Origin: Pegea sp. RAD2-039
Taxonomy: Eukaryota > Chordata > Thaliacea > Salpida > Salpidae
Assembly: GCA_034620365.1 (NCBI GenBank)
Contig: JAQGEQ010000299.1
Location: 558,001 to 622,000 of the forward strand
Reading direction: 5' to 3'
Length of the DNA: 64,000 nucleotides
Shown here: positions 13,501 through 26,439 of the stretch, piece by piece
Layout of the letters: each line of letters starts with the position of its first letter
Numbering within the stretch: position 1 is the first letter of the stretch
Made by a program: the position numbers and the translations under genes
Notes under the pieces: model-generated
What the model was told of the DNA's origin: nothing
The model's database searches: none
Seen by the model: only the letters and a program-made list of their open reading frames with translations

Positions 13501-16500
13501 AATTTCTACTAAAACACTTAAATCCGAAGATGCTACAAACACTTTTGACTATTATCTCGACATCACTCATGAAATGCAACCTTCTATCATTGTTTTGGCT
13601 TCCTATGTTCGAAATGATGGGGAGATTGTTGCTGACTATTCAACTATTATTGTGTCTTTGCAACTTCAAAATAAAGTCAGTTTTATTGTTGTTATTTTTG
13701 TTAGTTTAGAGTAATTGATTTATTCTAAAATCCTTATAAACTAAACTTATAAACTTTACGTTTTGCTAGGTGGAAATTTTGACTTCGTCTACTTTGTTGG
13801 ATGCTGGTGATCATATAACTATCAGTATCGAAACTAATGCCCCAGGAGCATTTGTAGGTTTGAAAGCAGTTGATGAAAGTGTTCTTTTACTAAAAAGTGG
13901 AAATGATATTACAAAAAATAAGGTTTGTTTGCTAATAACTAAAAGGTTTAGTAGATTTCAAATTTATTAGATTAGCTGCTGATCAAAACGCTTAACAATC
14001 AAATAACAATTTACCAGCTCACTTTTACAAACATCTTTATTTAGATTAATTTATTGAAAATGCTTTTTAGAAACCTTTTAATACAGTTTAACCCAAATAA
14101 CATGTTCTTGTTCCATAATTGCTTTACTACTTCCAACTAATTATAAAGATTTTTGAAATTTTAATTTAATAAGAAGCTTAGAGCTATGATTTTACCACAT
14201 AAAAGTGAGTAGCTAAGCTTTTCAAGAAAATTAACTAAAATAATTATAAAATTGGAGCTATGCAGCAAAATATGTAGTAATAATGATATAAAAAGTCGAC
14301 TTTTAAAGTATTTAAACTATAACTTCTTATAAAGTGTCTGCTCATAAAAATGAAATATTGACTTTTAGACTAGTTATTTCAAACAGTTCACTCTAAAACA
14401 GTTTTTTATAGTTTAGTGAACAAATGTTAAATGATTTAATGTGGTAGAAAAATAAATTCTTAGCATCTTACTCCAAAAATCAATTTTTAAAGCAATTTAA
14501 ATAAGTAATTATAAACGTGTAAAAAAAGTAAGAGAACAATTATTCTTTAGATCAGGACAGAAATTGAAGAATACTCAAAAAAAAAATATTCATTCAGTTG
14601 GAGGTGGTGGAGGCATATACCATCAGGAGCTATGTTTTCAAGAGAGGTGGTTGATAATTTGAATGTAATTTTACTATCTGATGCCTGGCTGTATGTACCA
14701 GAAGGTATTTGACGTTTTATCTTCTTTATTTTTAAAACAAGATTAACTACTTAATTAACGACTTCTGGAAACAAAATATATTTTTGATTCTAAACTTTAT
14801 TTAGACTTAAACTTACATTAAAGATTATTGGAGGCCAGAAATACATGATATTGTGTTTGGATATGACTTGATGGAATACATAGATCCTGGAAGATCAAGG
14901 ATTCGAACCAATTTCCCGGAGACTTGGATTTGGATGGATGAAACGACCAAGTAAACTATCAAAATTGTTTTACTCACAAATTCTTCAAGCTTTTTTTGAA
15001 CTAAATTATAACAAAATGCTGATATTGAAAGCTTAGCTTCAGGTTTCTTCTTGAGTTGAAAGGCAAACTTCATAAAAAATTAATTTAAAGAAATATTATA
15101 GAAATTGTTTAAATAATTTTTTATAAAAAGGCTAGTAAGAGTGATTTAATAAGAAAGTTTCTTATCTTAATTAGTGCAGAAGGAAATGTTCAATACACAA
15201 CTGTAGTACCAGACACTATTACTTCTTGGATTTTAACTGCTTTTTCTACTTCTGATGACCTCGGTATTGGGATAGCAGAAACGAAAAAAGTAAAATTTTC
15301 AGATTTTGTATAAATCTTACTTGAAAATGATTTACATTTTGCAATTAGCCAATCAATAGTATATATAATCAATTTTGAACTAAACAATTCAATGTAAAAA
15401 CAATTATTTGTCAAAAATTATGAGTAAAAGTAATTTAATTGTAGAGGAAAATTGAAAATTTGTTGAAATTTTAACAAACTAATCGTGTATTTCAGCAAAC
15501 TTTTAAAAGTTAATGTAAACTATACTGTTATTTCTTCTTGAATTATTTAAGAAGTAAACTTCAATTTGTAAATCCAATTTTTACAGGTGACAGTTTTTCG
15601 GAACTTTTTTATCAGTCTTAACTTGCCATTAAAGATCACAAAAGGAGAAACTATCATTGTGCAAGCAGTTGTACATAATTATTTCAATTATTCAATAGAG
15701 GTAACAATAAGGATGAATATTATTACTAATTTTACAAACATCTAAATTCTCCCTCTGCTGCTTTTTTATATTTTTTAAACTCTATAAAATTAAAATCCTT
15801 GAAAAGGTTTTAATCAAAAATATTTATTGAGATTGAATGTTTAACTTTTAGGCTTCGTTAAGGTTATACGAAAGCGAACATTATAAACTTATCATTATCG
15901 GTAATGATACTGATCTTGCTGGAGATGAACGGCGGTTTCATATAAGAGCTGGTGACTCCTTTTCGGTTTCTTATCCTGTTCAGATAACATCACTAGGCGA
16001 TGTAGATATTAAAGTAGAAGCACAAACTGAAACAGCTTATGATGCAATGATGCGCACAGTACATGTAAAGGTTAATCTAAACATTTTTGTATTGTTGTAA
16101 GAAACTCTTAAAACTTTTAAATACTTCATAATACAGTTTAACAGTGTGCAAGAAACGTTCTTATCAATGAATAATTGCTAAAGACTGTTTAGTTTAATAA
16201 ATAATTTCAAACTTGTACACTAGCCTGAAGGAATTCAACAATGCTTTTCGGATTCTTTGTTAATTCATCGATCTGAAGAAGAAGAACCTACTACAAGAGG
16301 ACAATTGCAAATCAAAGTTCCTAATAATGTAGTAGAAGGATCAGCTTCAGTGAAAGCATTTGTCTACGGTTTGTCTTTCAAGCTATAAACAGCTATTTAC
16401 TTATTTGATGCAATAGATGTTTGTAAAAAAAAACTCAGTGACTTCAAGCTAAACTGAAGATCTTATTTAGATTAAAGTATAATATTAATATTACCCTAAT

Positions 16501-19500
16501 AACTTTACTAATAAAACCACTTTTCTTGAAAAGTTTATAAATGAATTAAATCATAGAGTTGTAGGTGATCTCAATTATAATGTCATCATCTCTAAAAATA
16601 AACGTTTATCTAGCGATATCTTAAATTGTTAAATTATCCAACGTTTTATATATAAACTACATTGGGAAAAATTAAATTTGCAAAGTTATACATGTATAGG
16701 AGAAGTCTTAGGGAACGCAGCTGAAAATCTTGGAAAATTATTAAGAGAGCCCACGGGTTGCGGTGAACAAAATATGGTCAGCTTTGCCCCGGATATCTTC
16801 ATAACCTTATATCTGGAAAAATCGGGAAGTTTAACTTTACAAACACAAGAAAAAGCATATCGGCATTTTCTTAAAGGATATCAAAACCAATTAAGGTCGC
16901 TGAATGAATTTGTTACTAAACTTAAGTGCTTTTCTTATTTTGACTGAAATATTTTGCTGCATCAATATAAACTCTAATAGTTTTTTAGTTGAAAAATGTA
17001 TTTACATCTGATATCAATACAGGTTTCAACATTACGATGGTTCTTTTAGTGCTTTTGGTTTATCTGATAGTTATGGAAGCTTATGGTTGAGTGCTTTTGT
17101 GCTCAAATGCTTCAAACATGCAACTTTACTTGAAGATGGAGTTGTTGATCAGCTAAATGATAAAATAGAACGAATAGAAAGATTCATATTAGACAGTTAT
17201 AATGTGACAGAAAATACATTCAAAGATTTAGGAAAAGTTTATGATAGATATTTACAAGTAAGCTGATTGGTTAGTCTCTATTCTTTTATTAAACTTCACT
17301 TCTAATGTTAAAAATCTGATATAAAAATGGTTTAATGATATGTTAAAATAACTTGAGCTTCAATTGTCACCAGGGTGGAGTAAGCAGCCAGCTAACAATG
17401 TCTGCTTATGTTGCAATTGCTATTTTTGAATTACAACTACCTAATGAAAACTCTGTGAGTAGAGTGGAAGCTTTCACAAAGTAAGAGTTACCCTAGATAT
17501 TTACAGCATCTTCAATCAGTAGTGATGGAAGGCACTAAACTTTATTTAGAAGAACATTTAGAAGATATCATTGACAAACCATACGAAATAGCTCTTATTA
17601 CGTATGCATTACATTTACTTAAAAGTAAAAGATCAGATGAAGCATTTCAATATTTGATGGAATTATCTACAAATGATGGTAAAGAAATATCACAAAATAA
17701 TTTGAAGTGATTTATTGCTTTTTAAACTATTAGATAACACTTACCATCAATAAGCTTAACAAAATAAATCTATTTAGTATTTAATAATATGATCTGTTGT
17801 ATATAGTCATCGAATTAATTGACGTTTATTTAAAAATTAGGTTCAAATATTTATTGGCATGAAGAACAAGCTTCCTCTTCAACATTTAAACCAGAATTCG
17901 AATCGTGTTATATGATGCCAGCTTCAAAAGATGTTGAAATAACATCTTATGCTCTTCTTACAATAACATTAAGAAATGAAATTAATTTAGTTCCTCCTAT
18001 ACTTAAATGGTTGATATCTAAACAAAATAGCTATGGAGGCTATAGTAACACTCAAGTGAGTTCTAAAGATGCTTTTTTCAATATATTTACAAACTTTCAA
18101 CTCTTAATTAAGTCTTAATCTCTAAACTGGATAAATTAATATAGTTTTTCTGTTTTCTACAACTTTATATCTCAGAGAATATGTCTAATTAACTTTGAAT
18201 CTTTTGACCTGAATGCCATTTTTATGTCCAGGATACTGTCATAGCTGTTCAAGCAATTAGCTCAGCAGGATTATTCTCTAACAACAATATTGAAAACCTT
18301 GCAATAAGTTTTGATCAAAATGGAAATCAACAAGAAATAAACTTGAATCTTGAAAATATGGAAATTTTTCATCGTTTTGATGTAAGATATATGTGATGTC
18401 AATACAACTAAAATATAAATAAACCTATTAACTTGCTTTTTATTTAACTATTTTACTGATTTGTATTTGTGTAACAGTTGCAAGCTACAAGTGGTTTTGT
18501 TGATATTGAAGCAAACGGTGTTGGGATAGGAATTGTTCAACTTTCTGTTTGTTACAACATCAAAGAGTCTCCATATAAAGATTCTCCCTTTAATTGCACA
18601 AGAAATGTTACCGAAACTGGATTCGAAGACTTAGAGATTTTTTTTTGCTGCAGGTTTCACTATAAGACTGAAATTAATTTCAAACTTCATAAACTTTCAT
18701 TAAAAAACTTTTCCAATAATAGAATTTGTGGGTTTTGTATTGATTAAAAAGTCACATTTAAATTATTGTTGTTATGAAAATAATGTAAACAACCTTCGTT
18801 TTAGATGTCAAAATGGTTTATTCTTCTGTAAAAATCAAAGGTAATCCTTACAACTCTGATATAATTAATTTCTTTTGTAGTCTGAAAAATAATGAAACAA
18901 ATCCTACTGGTATGTTGTTATATGAACTTGAAATACCAAATGGGTTTGAGCTATCAGAATTTGATAAAAGAATTTCATGGAATGGTCTCTCTAAGAAATC
19001 AGAAGTTTCAGAAGGAAGTTTCAACATATATTATGATGATGTTAGAGAAGTTTGCTTTTATACAAACTCTAAACATATTTTTGATATTTCCTTAAAAATA
19101 CATTTGAAACTTTGTTAAAATTGTTTTAATGAAATCTAGTATTAACAAAGATTATCTAAAAACATATCACTGAGAGTACAAGTAGCTGATGGAGATTTCT
19201 TATGTGTTTTTAGTTGTTCCCAGACCAGGAAATTTGTAGCTTAGTGAAGTTTAAAAGAAAGGAACAAGTAGCAGCATCTAAACCTGTTTCAATCAAAGTT
19301 ATCGATTACTATCAACCTGGTAATTAACTTCAACTTTATTAAAAGTCGCGTTTCTTTTACAGTAAATATGTTTTAGATCGTGTGTTTATCGAAGAATTTG
19401 CATTGAAAAATATGGAAAAGTCGACAGCATGTTCGGTATGCGAAGGACGTTGTGTTGGATGTCCACGTAAGTTTAATTATTAACTTTTGAAAATTTATAA

Positions 19501-21248
19501 TAGTGATACTTATGACATTACATCTTTAATTATTCAACTCATTTACAGGAAGAATTGAATGGAGAAGTGATGAAAGTTGTTTGTCTTCATGTAAAGAACA
19601 AGTAATACAAATGGAAAAGTTTTGCATTGATTCAACAACTGAACAAATTCTTGATATTTCACTTTGTGGAAGTGAGCCTGAAATAGTTAATCATACTTGT
19701 AACCATACTTTATTACCTGTTTGTCCAAGTAAGTCTAACAGTTTCAATTTTGTTTTATGATCTTCAAACTTTTCCATTTCCAGGTAGAAACTTTGGAATG
19801 ATTGAAGACTTTGAAAACATAAATACTTTTCCTTTTTTCCGAGAATGTAAGAAACTGTATAGCGGCGAGCTTACATACAAAACATACGTTTCACCCAGTC
19901 TGCCAGGTATGTTGCTATTTCAATTTGCTGACATTTTGAAGTTGAATTTTATTCATAGCACTTCGTGAAAGTTATCTTGATGATGCATCAATACTTTGTC
20001 ATCTTGATGATAATCTTATTTCCCATGGAGGCTTCACTGTTTCGATATTAGTCCATTTATCTTCAATTCCATCAAGCAGTCACACAAGAATATTTTCAAT
20101 TGGGAAAACAGAGGCGAAACCATTTGTTGATTTCAAAATACAACGATGGTTAGCTGGTTTTAATATCCAGTCATAAATGAAACTAATTTCTTATAAACAG
20201 GGGGCGTAAAGATGCTAGCTTTTCTGTGAGTACACGAAGAACGAAATATTTTACAAAACTTAAATCAAAGAAAGTATTTTTTAAAATATGTTTGCAAATC
20301 AAGCCTTTATAAAAAACAATAAATGTTATTTCTCTTTCCTTATCTATTTGCTTTTTTTAATAATTGTTTCAGTAACTTTCCAAAACTTTCATTTTCTAAA
20401 CTAAAATCTGCATGTTGGCTATTCAACATTTGAGCGAATATTATCAATAACTTAAAAATGGTTAAGTTAATTTACTCATACTTATAAATATTTTGTTGAT
20501 TTCAAACTATTGATGAGAAAGACATTTATGTTTTAAAAGAAGTTTTTACAATTTTTTCATATTATCGTACTTTTACATCTTCGGAAATATAATTGTATTT
20601 TGTTTAACTTGATTTACAAGTAGATTGAAAATATTACACAAACATCTTTCTTACAGAGATTGGATTGGTAGATGGGTTCATATAATAGCAACTTGGCATC
20701 CTTTAGTTGGAAACTCTGTTTTTGTTGATGGAGTAAAACAAGGATGGTCATATATATCGAGATCTCCTTCTGTTCGAAGAGTTCCCTTCACTACACGAGA
20801 TATTGCTGTTTTTGTTGGATCATCTTTAAAATCAAAAAAGAGTAAAAAAACAGGCAAGCTAAAATCTTTCATTATTTTTATTTATTAAAACTTTGAATAT
20901 GATTTCTGGTTTCATCACAAAATTATTGTTATTTTAGTGTTTGATGGGTATTTGACATCTCTGGTATTGTGGAATCAATCTTTAAATGTCCAACAATGTA
21001 GAGAAACTTATAGATTTTACGAAAACCATTTAACAAAATCAAATGAAAAAGAAGCTCCTCTTGTGATAGCTCCCTATATGATGAAGTTTTTGACTGGATT
21101 AGATCAGCCGGAGTTTGATCATTGCTTCAAAAAAGAAATGAATGTGAAAGAGTTTTCTGAACTAAGTTGTGAAGCTAGGTTTCCGATTATAAAAGATTAT
21201 TATTTTTATTTTGATGAACCAGTGCGTCAAACATTTTATGAATATTAA
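10524..21248 (+). CDS. TEP2: thioester-containing protein with TSP1-like and LamG-like C-terminal extension
   Basis: Predicted secreted complement/A2M/CD109-family protein of about 1,790 residues. It begins with a signal peptide (MMKLLLFSFGLLFLTSVES). Exons: 10524-10585, 10661-10818, 11293-11321, 11418-11595, 11663-11865, 11947-12071, 12144-12234, 12301-12528, 12600-12676, 12838-12933, 13167-13346, 13481-13675, 13770-13922, 14551-14704, 14824-14950, 15175-15289, 15587-15700, 15852-16070, 16224-16368, 16700-16895, 17023-17257, 17374-17454, 17507-17678, 17841-18055, 18232-18381, 18478-18653, 18805-19040, 19214-19319, 19377-19466, 19549-19728, 19784-19906, 19959-20148, 20201-20273, about 20625-20853, 20938-21248. 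Family marks are FIQTDKAIYQAGQT (MG2), AVDESV, FPETW, PTGCGEQN, DGSFSAFG and the receptor-binding-like domain. The residue that is His in C3 is Asp here. A Cys-rich/TSP1-like module and a LamG-like domain follow. Two junctions (18653/18805, 20273/20625) are uncertain, and exon 34 uses a GC donor. Confidence 0.92.
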
Positions 21249-23341
21249 CTGTTTAATTGTTTGTAAAATGTTTAGAGTGGTAGAATTTTGTAAATAAATC
21301 GTTCTTATTCACTTTGGAATAGAAATTGATAATCATTTATAATAACTCAAAGTTTGTTAAGATTTGTTGATATTTTAGAAATATATATTGACAAGCAAAT
21401 ACAGTGAATTAAATTAAGTTGGCAAGGATGTTTTTTTTAACAACAATGATGATTTCTATATTATTAAGGCTATTCACTGAAAATTGTCTAAGATGTTAAA
21501 GCATCTTAAGATTTAGGACAAAGTTGTATTTTGAAAGAAAATAGAAAAATCATTTTTACATTAATTGAATTAAACATTAAAAATAAAGTATCATTTTTTT
21601 AGCTAATACTTTTATATTTTTTATCAAATTAGAATGATTTTTAAAAATCATAAATATTAAATTTAAATATAAAATCTCAAATATTTTTTTTTACAAATCT
21701 TTTAATCAAAATCAAATTTGTAGAAAAATTCAAAGAAATATTTTATATCTCAATGCATTACTTACGTCAAGAAACTAACAGTTTCAAGTTTATTAAGAAT
21801 TATATATAGTGGCAGGCATTGCAGTAAATGTTTAGCTTTATATTTAAATCTATTAAAGCTACTTGTTTGTAAATTATAAATGAACTATTTTCAGGTAGGC
21901 TTTAGTAAACTTTATATTTTGTTTTAAATTTCATTAGATTTTGATTTACAGAAACCTTGCTTAAATATGGAGATTTCTGTTTGGAAGTTTTAGTAAAGTT
22001 TGCTTTGATGCATATGAAACAAAATAAAAATCTAAATATTCAAATTTTTCAAGGAATAAAATCTTTCTATGAACTCTTCTTAAATTTAGTTTATGGTTGT
22101 AGGTGTAAGACTTGAACTCCCTTTTTTGTATAAATTTAGAATTCAAAACAAAATAGATTTGCAAAATACTAACTCAACGATCAGTTTGTTGCATATTTAC
22201 AAAATTCTAAAAACAATTATTTTCGAACTGATCACTTACAACAAATATCACTTAACCAATTATCAAACCCATAGCTTTCACTTTTATTGATTGATTGCTG
22301 CTTAATGTCGTTTACTGTTAAGAGTTTCCGTTCTTTCTGATCACGGACCTATGATGTAGAGAATATGACCCCAAATGAATATGAATTAACAATTTCACAA
22401 AGTATTATGTGTTTGGTAATCTTATGTGATCAGTAACAGGAAATCTTATCTTGTTTTTTCTCAGACTGAATGTTTATTTGTTTAGTTAGCTGTAGGTGAA
22501 TATTTTCTTTATAAAGTTGTATTATTCAAACATCAAATTAGTAATAAATGTATTTAAATTTTTGATTTAAGTAATTATAACTTTGTATAAATGTCCTTCG
22601 TGGTAGGAAACAATATTTTCAGAGTTTGTTAGAAAAAAACTTTTTCTATAAATTTTTATTAATAGCTTAAAATGATGTTTTTTTCTCTTTGACAATGTAC
22701 TCTGAAAACTATTTAAATGAAAAAAGGGGTGGCAGCTTTTTAGAAAAGTTCAAGTTACTTTAAAAATTTCATTTAGAACATAGTTAGATATTTAAGGAGT
22801 AGAACTTCTTATTTTTTATATTTTCATTTATTACTGTTTTAGTTATCCTTTTATTTCAACAACTATGAGTCATAAGTTTTTAGTATTGAATGCTACTTAT
22901 GATAGCAAATCTGTGAACTGCTTTATTAGTTGCTCAACGAAAATTTGTCTAAGCTACTAACTAGGTAATTTTTAACTATAAGCATGAATGAAAAAGTGCA
23001 AAAATGTTTCGCGCTGCCGGTTTTGAAACAATAGTAGTAAACATTTATAAGCAAATAACTGTTTTTAGAAAGTAATTGCTTGTAATTAGAATTATATGGT
23101 ATAATTTTTATTGAAATTAAGTATATAAGGCGCTTATCTAAATTTCAATTATAGAAAGAAGTATTAGTTGCTTTGTATAAAGTTGGAGCTTATTATGTAA
23201 TATTCAGTTTTAAATTTGTTTTTTAAAGTTGTTAAAGCATACTAATTCAATCATTAAAAAATTATTATTTTATATTAGTCTAAGTGTTTTTATGATATTT
23301 AAAAATTTTATTTACAAAACATTTTCGTGAATCATATTTCG
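21249..23341. other. Noncoding flank between TEP2 and stefin 1
   Basis: No gene seen. The stretch is almost the same as 26440-28610. It includes the older TEP-flank segment (21690-21960), and the sequence just before stefin 1 presumably holds that gene's promoter. The small open frames here are not supported as genes. Confidence 0.6.
21293..21298 (+). promoter_or_regulatory. Candidate poly(A) signal of TEP2
   Basis: AATAAA lies 45 bases after the TEP2 stop codon. The same context recurs after the duplicated terminal exon near 26484. Confidence 0.6.
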
Positions 23342-24919
23342 ATGGCTTCAGTGGGTGGATACACAGATTGGAAACCAGCTAATTCAGAAATCCAAGAAAT
23401 AGCTAAACAGGTGAAGTTTTGATTTGTTTTACTTAAAACGTTTTTTTAACTTTTACTATTATATTAAAATAAACAAATTTTAATATGTTACACCAACTAA
23501 ATATAGTATATCTGCATACTTTTATAGTATTAAGAACAAATTTTAATATTAAACTTTATAATTTATTGTAGATGAAAGAAGATGTTGAAAAATCATCAAA
23601 GAAGACCTTTACAAAATTTGAAGCCATTAGTTATCAGTCTCAAATTGTAGCTGGTACAAATTACAAAATTAAGGTTGGTTGTCTAAATATGGAAGTTTTT
23701 TTAAATATTTACTGTAAATACTAAATTATATAAAAATAAGAAGTAATTTAAGATATCTATAATACCTGGTCGATTATTAACAACTTTTCAAATCGAAAAC
23801 TCTTTTGCAATCTCAAGATTTCACATTTGTTTTTATTACTGAAACTTGTTTGAAACCATTGTAAGCTGATTCATTTCTGGTTGATGGTATTTTTTTTAAG
23901 TTTTTGTTGTGATAGACTACATGACAGAGGCGATGATGTTTTTGAATTTTATAAAACATCACTTGAACCCAAGATTTCCAGAATTCTCAAAGATAGTAAA
24001 AGTTCTCCAGAATTTAAGATTTTCGTTTTCAATTTCCATTACTCAAATTTCAAATTTTCTCGGTTTTTTTGTACCTACCTACCACCCTTTAAAATTAATG
24101 ACGTGATTACTATTAAGGTCTTGTTGAAGGTTCTGAAGAGTGTTGTGTGTTCTAAGTTGTTTGTTTTGAGGTAGTTTAATCTTAGTAAAATTGATTGGAA
24201 TAGCCAGATTCAGCATTTATGGGAAAAATGTTTAACTTGGATAGTGGCAATCCTATTTCAACCATTTTAAGCCATGTCTTTGTAAGCTTCCTTAATACCA
24301 ATAACTTATCTAAAATAGTTAGGTTTTAAAACCAAGTTACTGCTTTGAATCTTTTCATCACATCAAAACCTGAGAACATTATCTATGTTGATCAAAACGA
24401 ACCTTTCACTCTAACAGGGGATCACAATATGATTGTATTCATGCTTCATCTAACTTTTTTTATTAATTTTAAAATCTTCAAGCAAATGGAATTTTTAATG
24501 TGGAAATTATGATAGTTTCTATTAGGTGTTGATTGAATTTCTGTCTTAAAGAAGGCAACAATACCTTTTACTCATGTTTTACAAACATTAATTATATTAA
24601 TAATTAATTAAAACAATGTGATAACTAATTAGATTGTAGATTATATACGAATTGATATAAGTCTAATAACATTAGAGATATCATTCAATATTGTAATTTG
24701 ATATTTAATAAACATAAATCTGTTATAATACAACAAAATGGTCATATGAGTGATTATATTTTAATTAAGAATATTCTTTATTTTAAAATTATATCTGATT
24801 CTAATAATCATTGTGTTTATTAGGTGGACACTGAACATGGTGTCATCGAAATTCTGGTGTTTCAGGCACTTCCATGTAATGGTGGAAAATTATCTTTAAC
24901 TAGTTATAAAGAATTATAA
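23342..24919 (+). CDS. Stefin (type 1 cystatin)-like cysteine protease inhibitor, copy 1
   Basis: Predicted intracellular inhibitor of papain-like cathepsins. Three exons with phase-0 junctions (23342-23410, 23572-23673, 24824-24919) give 88 residues with no signal peptide, as in stefins (usually about 98). The three parts of the inhibitory wedge are visible: an N-terminal Gly-Gly (residues 5-6), the QxVxG loop as QIVAG within [12 protein letters not shown] (residues about 42-46), and a second hairpin Leu-Pro in [10 protein letters not shown]. The C-terminus is shorter than in human stefin B. Intron 2 (1,150 bp) hosts a LINE endonuclease relic. A near-identical copy lies 5.27 kb downstream. 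The Met chosen gives the best match to the stefin N-terminus. Confidence 0.93.
23755..24445 (+). mobile_element. LINE (non-LTR) endonuclease-domain relic in stefin 1 intron 2
   Basis: Read across several frameshifts, this intron segment encodes pieces of an APE-type retrotransposon endonuclease. Seen in order: [12 protein letters not shown] (about 23825, the ET-W/C-L motif), a [10 protein letters not shown] segment near 23912, [10 protein letters not shown] (about 24180), SNPISNIL-type text, [12 protein letters not shown] (about 24360) and LTGDHN (about 24410), the catalytic Asp-His of the family. No intact frame remains. A CR1/jockey-type LINE is likely. Confidence 0.75.
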
Positions 24920-26130
24920 AATGTTTTATAATCTTGAAAAAGAATTGGAATATTATTAACATTTTATATCTTTCTTATATATTCATCCTATGCACATACA
25001 TTTTAATACTTCATATATATGCAGTTCAATTCATTCCTTATATAGTTGCTTCTAAAGTGTTTATTTTCTCAATTATCACTTGTTAATTATTAAGAGAAAA
25101 ATTTCTCAGATGTTATATAAGTAATTAGTAAAGTGATTTTGATGAAATTATTATTTCAAATATCCAAAAGTAACAAGTATTAAATTTTATACATATAACA
25201 TTCTACCAATTGTTCAAACATAAACGCTTTTAATGACACTTTAAACTAATCATTTTTCGAATTATCTATATTCATTTTCTTAAACACTTTTGTCTATTTG
25301 TATTTCATTTTTGTCATATATCTCGTTTCTTTATGATTATCAGTTTATGATACTAAGAAATCATTTATTAGACTTTACAATGCTTAATCACTATACTTAA
25401 TCAAATAAACGATTTAATAATGTAGAGCTAATTTTTTTACTGAAGCAGAACAAAATTTCAAGTGAAAAATATTTCACATTTTTTTCATTTACTTCCTCTT
25501 TTCATATTTTTTATTAATTATTCTAGTTGTCTAAGGGCTCATAAATTCATGTGACTTGATTTAAAGGATGTTATATGATATCATCACTTCCTATAGGTTT
25601 GCAAGTTTGATTTGCTGTAAATAGAATTAAAAAACATTTTATAAATTGCCAGAAAAACTTTTTGTTAGCAAAACGAATATATTTCAACTGATTTACTAAA
25701 TATTTAGATTTCAAAACTCAAACTGTGAATAAAATACTTGTTTATAATTCTGTAATTTCCTAATATCGATGGAAAAATTAGATAAAAATTATCTTTAAAA
25801 CTATTTAGACTAAAATATATAAACTAAGAAACATTCAAAACTGTTCAGTAATAACTTTTCCTGATCATAATTTTGGACAAACAAACTGAAGGTCTTTTAT
25901 GGTTAACTAATACGATAAAAGCATGTCAGTTTGTATCGATTTGTACAGGAGAAACTTCTATCTTTCAAAAAATCAGAAAACCTTTTCTTGAGACAGCTTT
26001 TTCTAGAAAATAGAAATGTTTTAGTAAAAATTTCACATGTTTTCATTAGTGTTACAATTCTTTCATTATTTTTATTTATTAAAATTTTGAATATGATTTC
26101 TGTTTCATCACAAAATTATTGTTATTTTAG
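24920..26130. other. Noncoding DNA after stefin 1, with the duplication junction
   Basis: No gene seen. The sequence matches 30201-31337 closely. The junction between the two 5.2-kb units falls at about 26057-26059. Confidence 0.6.
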
Positions 26131-26439
26131 TGTTTGATGGGTATTTGACATCTCTGGTATTGTGGAATCAATCTTTAAATGTCCAACAATGTAGAGAAAC
26201 TTATAGACTTTACGAAAACCATTTAAGAAAATCAAAAAAAGAAGAAGCTCAGTTTGTGATAGCTCCCTTTTATGATGAAGTTTTTGACTGGATTAGATCA
26301 GCTGAAGTTTGATCATTGCTTCAAATAAGAAATGAATGTGAAAGAGTTTTCTGAACTAAGTTGTGAAGCTAGGTTTCCGATTATACAAGATTATTTTTAT
26401 TTTGATAAACCCGTGCGTCAAACATTTTATGAATATTAA
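26131..26439 (+). pseudogene. Duplicated terminal LamG exon of TEP2 (orphan, frameshifted)
   Basis: The exon keeps its acceptor (attttag before 26131) and starts with VFDGYLTSLVLWNQSL, as in TEP2. One extra T in the tract near 26268 (gctccctttta against gctccctata) shifts the frame, and it ends at a TGA at 26310-26312. The original stop position is recognisable at 26437-26439. No other TEP exon precedes it in this unit, so it is a by-product of the 5.2-kb duplication. It might still serve as an alternative 3' terminal exon of TEP2, but this is not supported here. Confidence 0.88.

Larger units (their letters stand above)
20865..26058. repeat. Tandem segmental duplication, copy 1 (about 5.2 kb)
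   Basis: Co-linear with 26059-31337 in direct orientation. The unit starts just after exon 34 of TEP2 (tctttcattattttt at 20865 and 26059) and ends at tagtgttacaa (26057 and 31337). It contains the last TEP2 exon, its 3' flank, a full stefin gene and downstream A+T-rich DNA. Most of the unit is nearly identical between copies, so the event is recent. Confidence 0.92.

Noticed and set aside
23881-24174. 97-codon open frame in stefin 1 intron 2 as a possible gene
   Set aside because: The flanking frames read as pieces of a LINE endonuclease. The counterpart in stefin 2 is not open over the same length.
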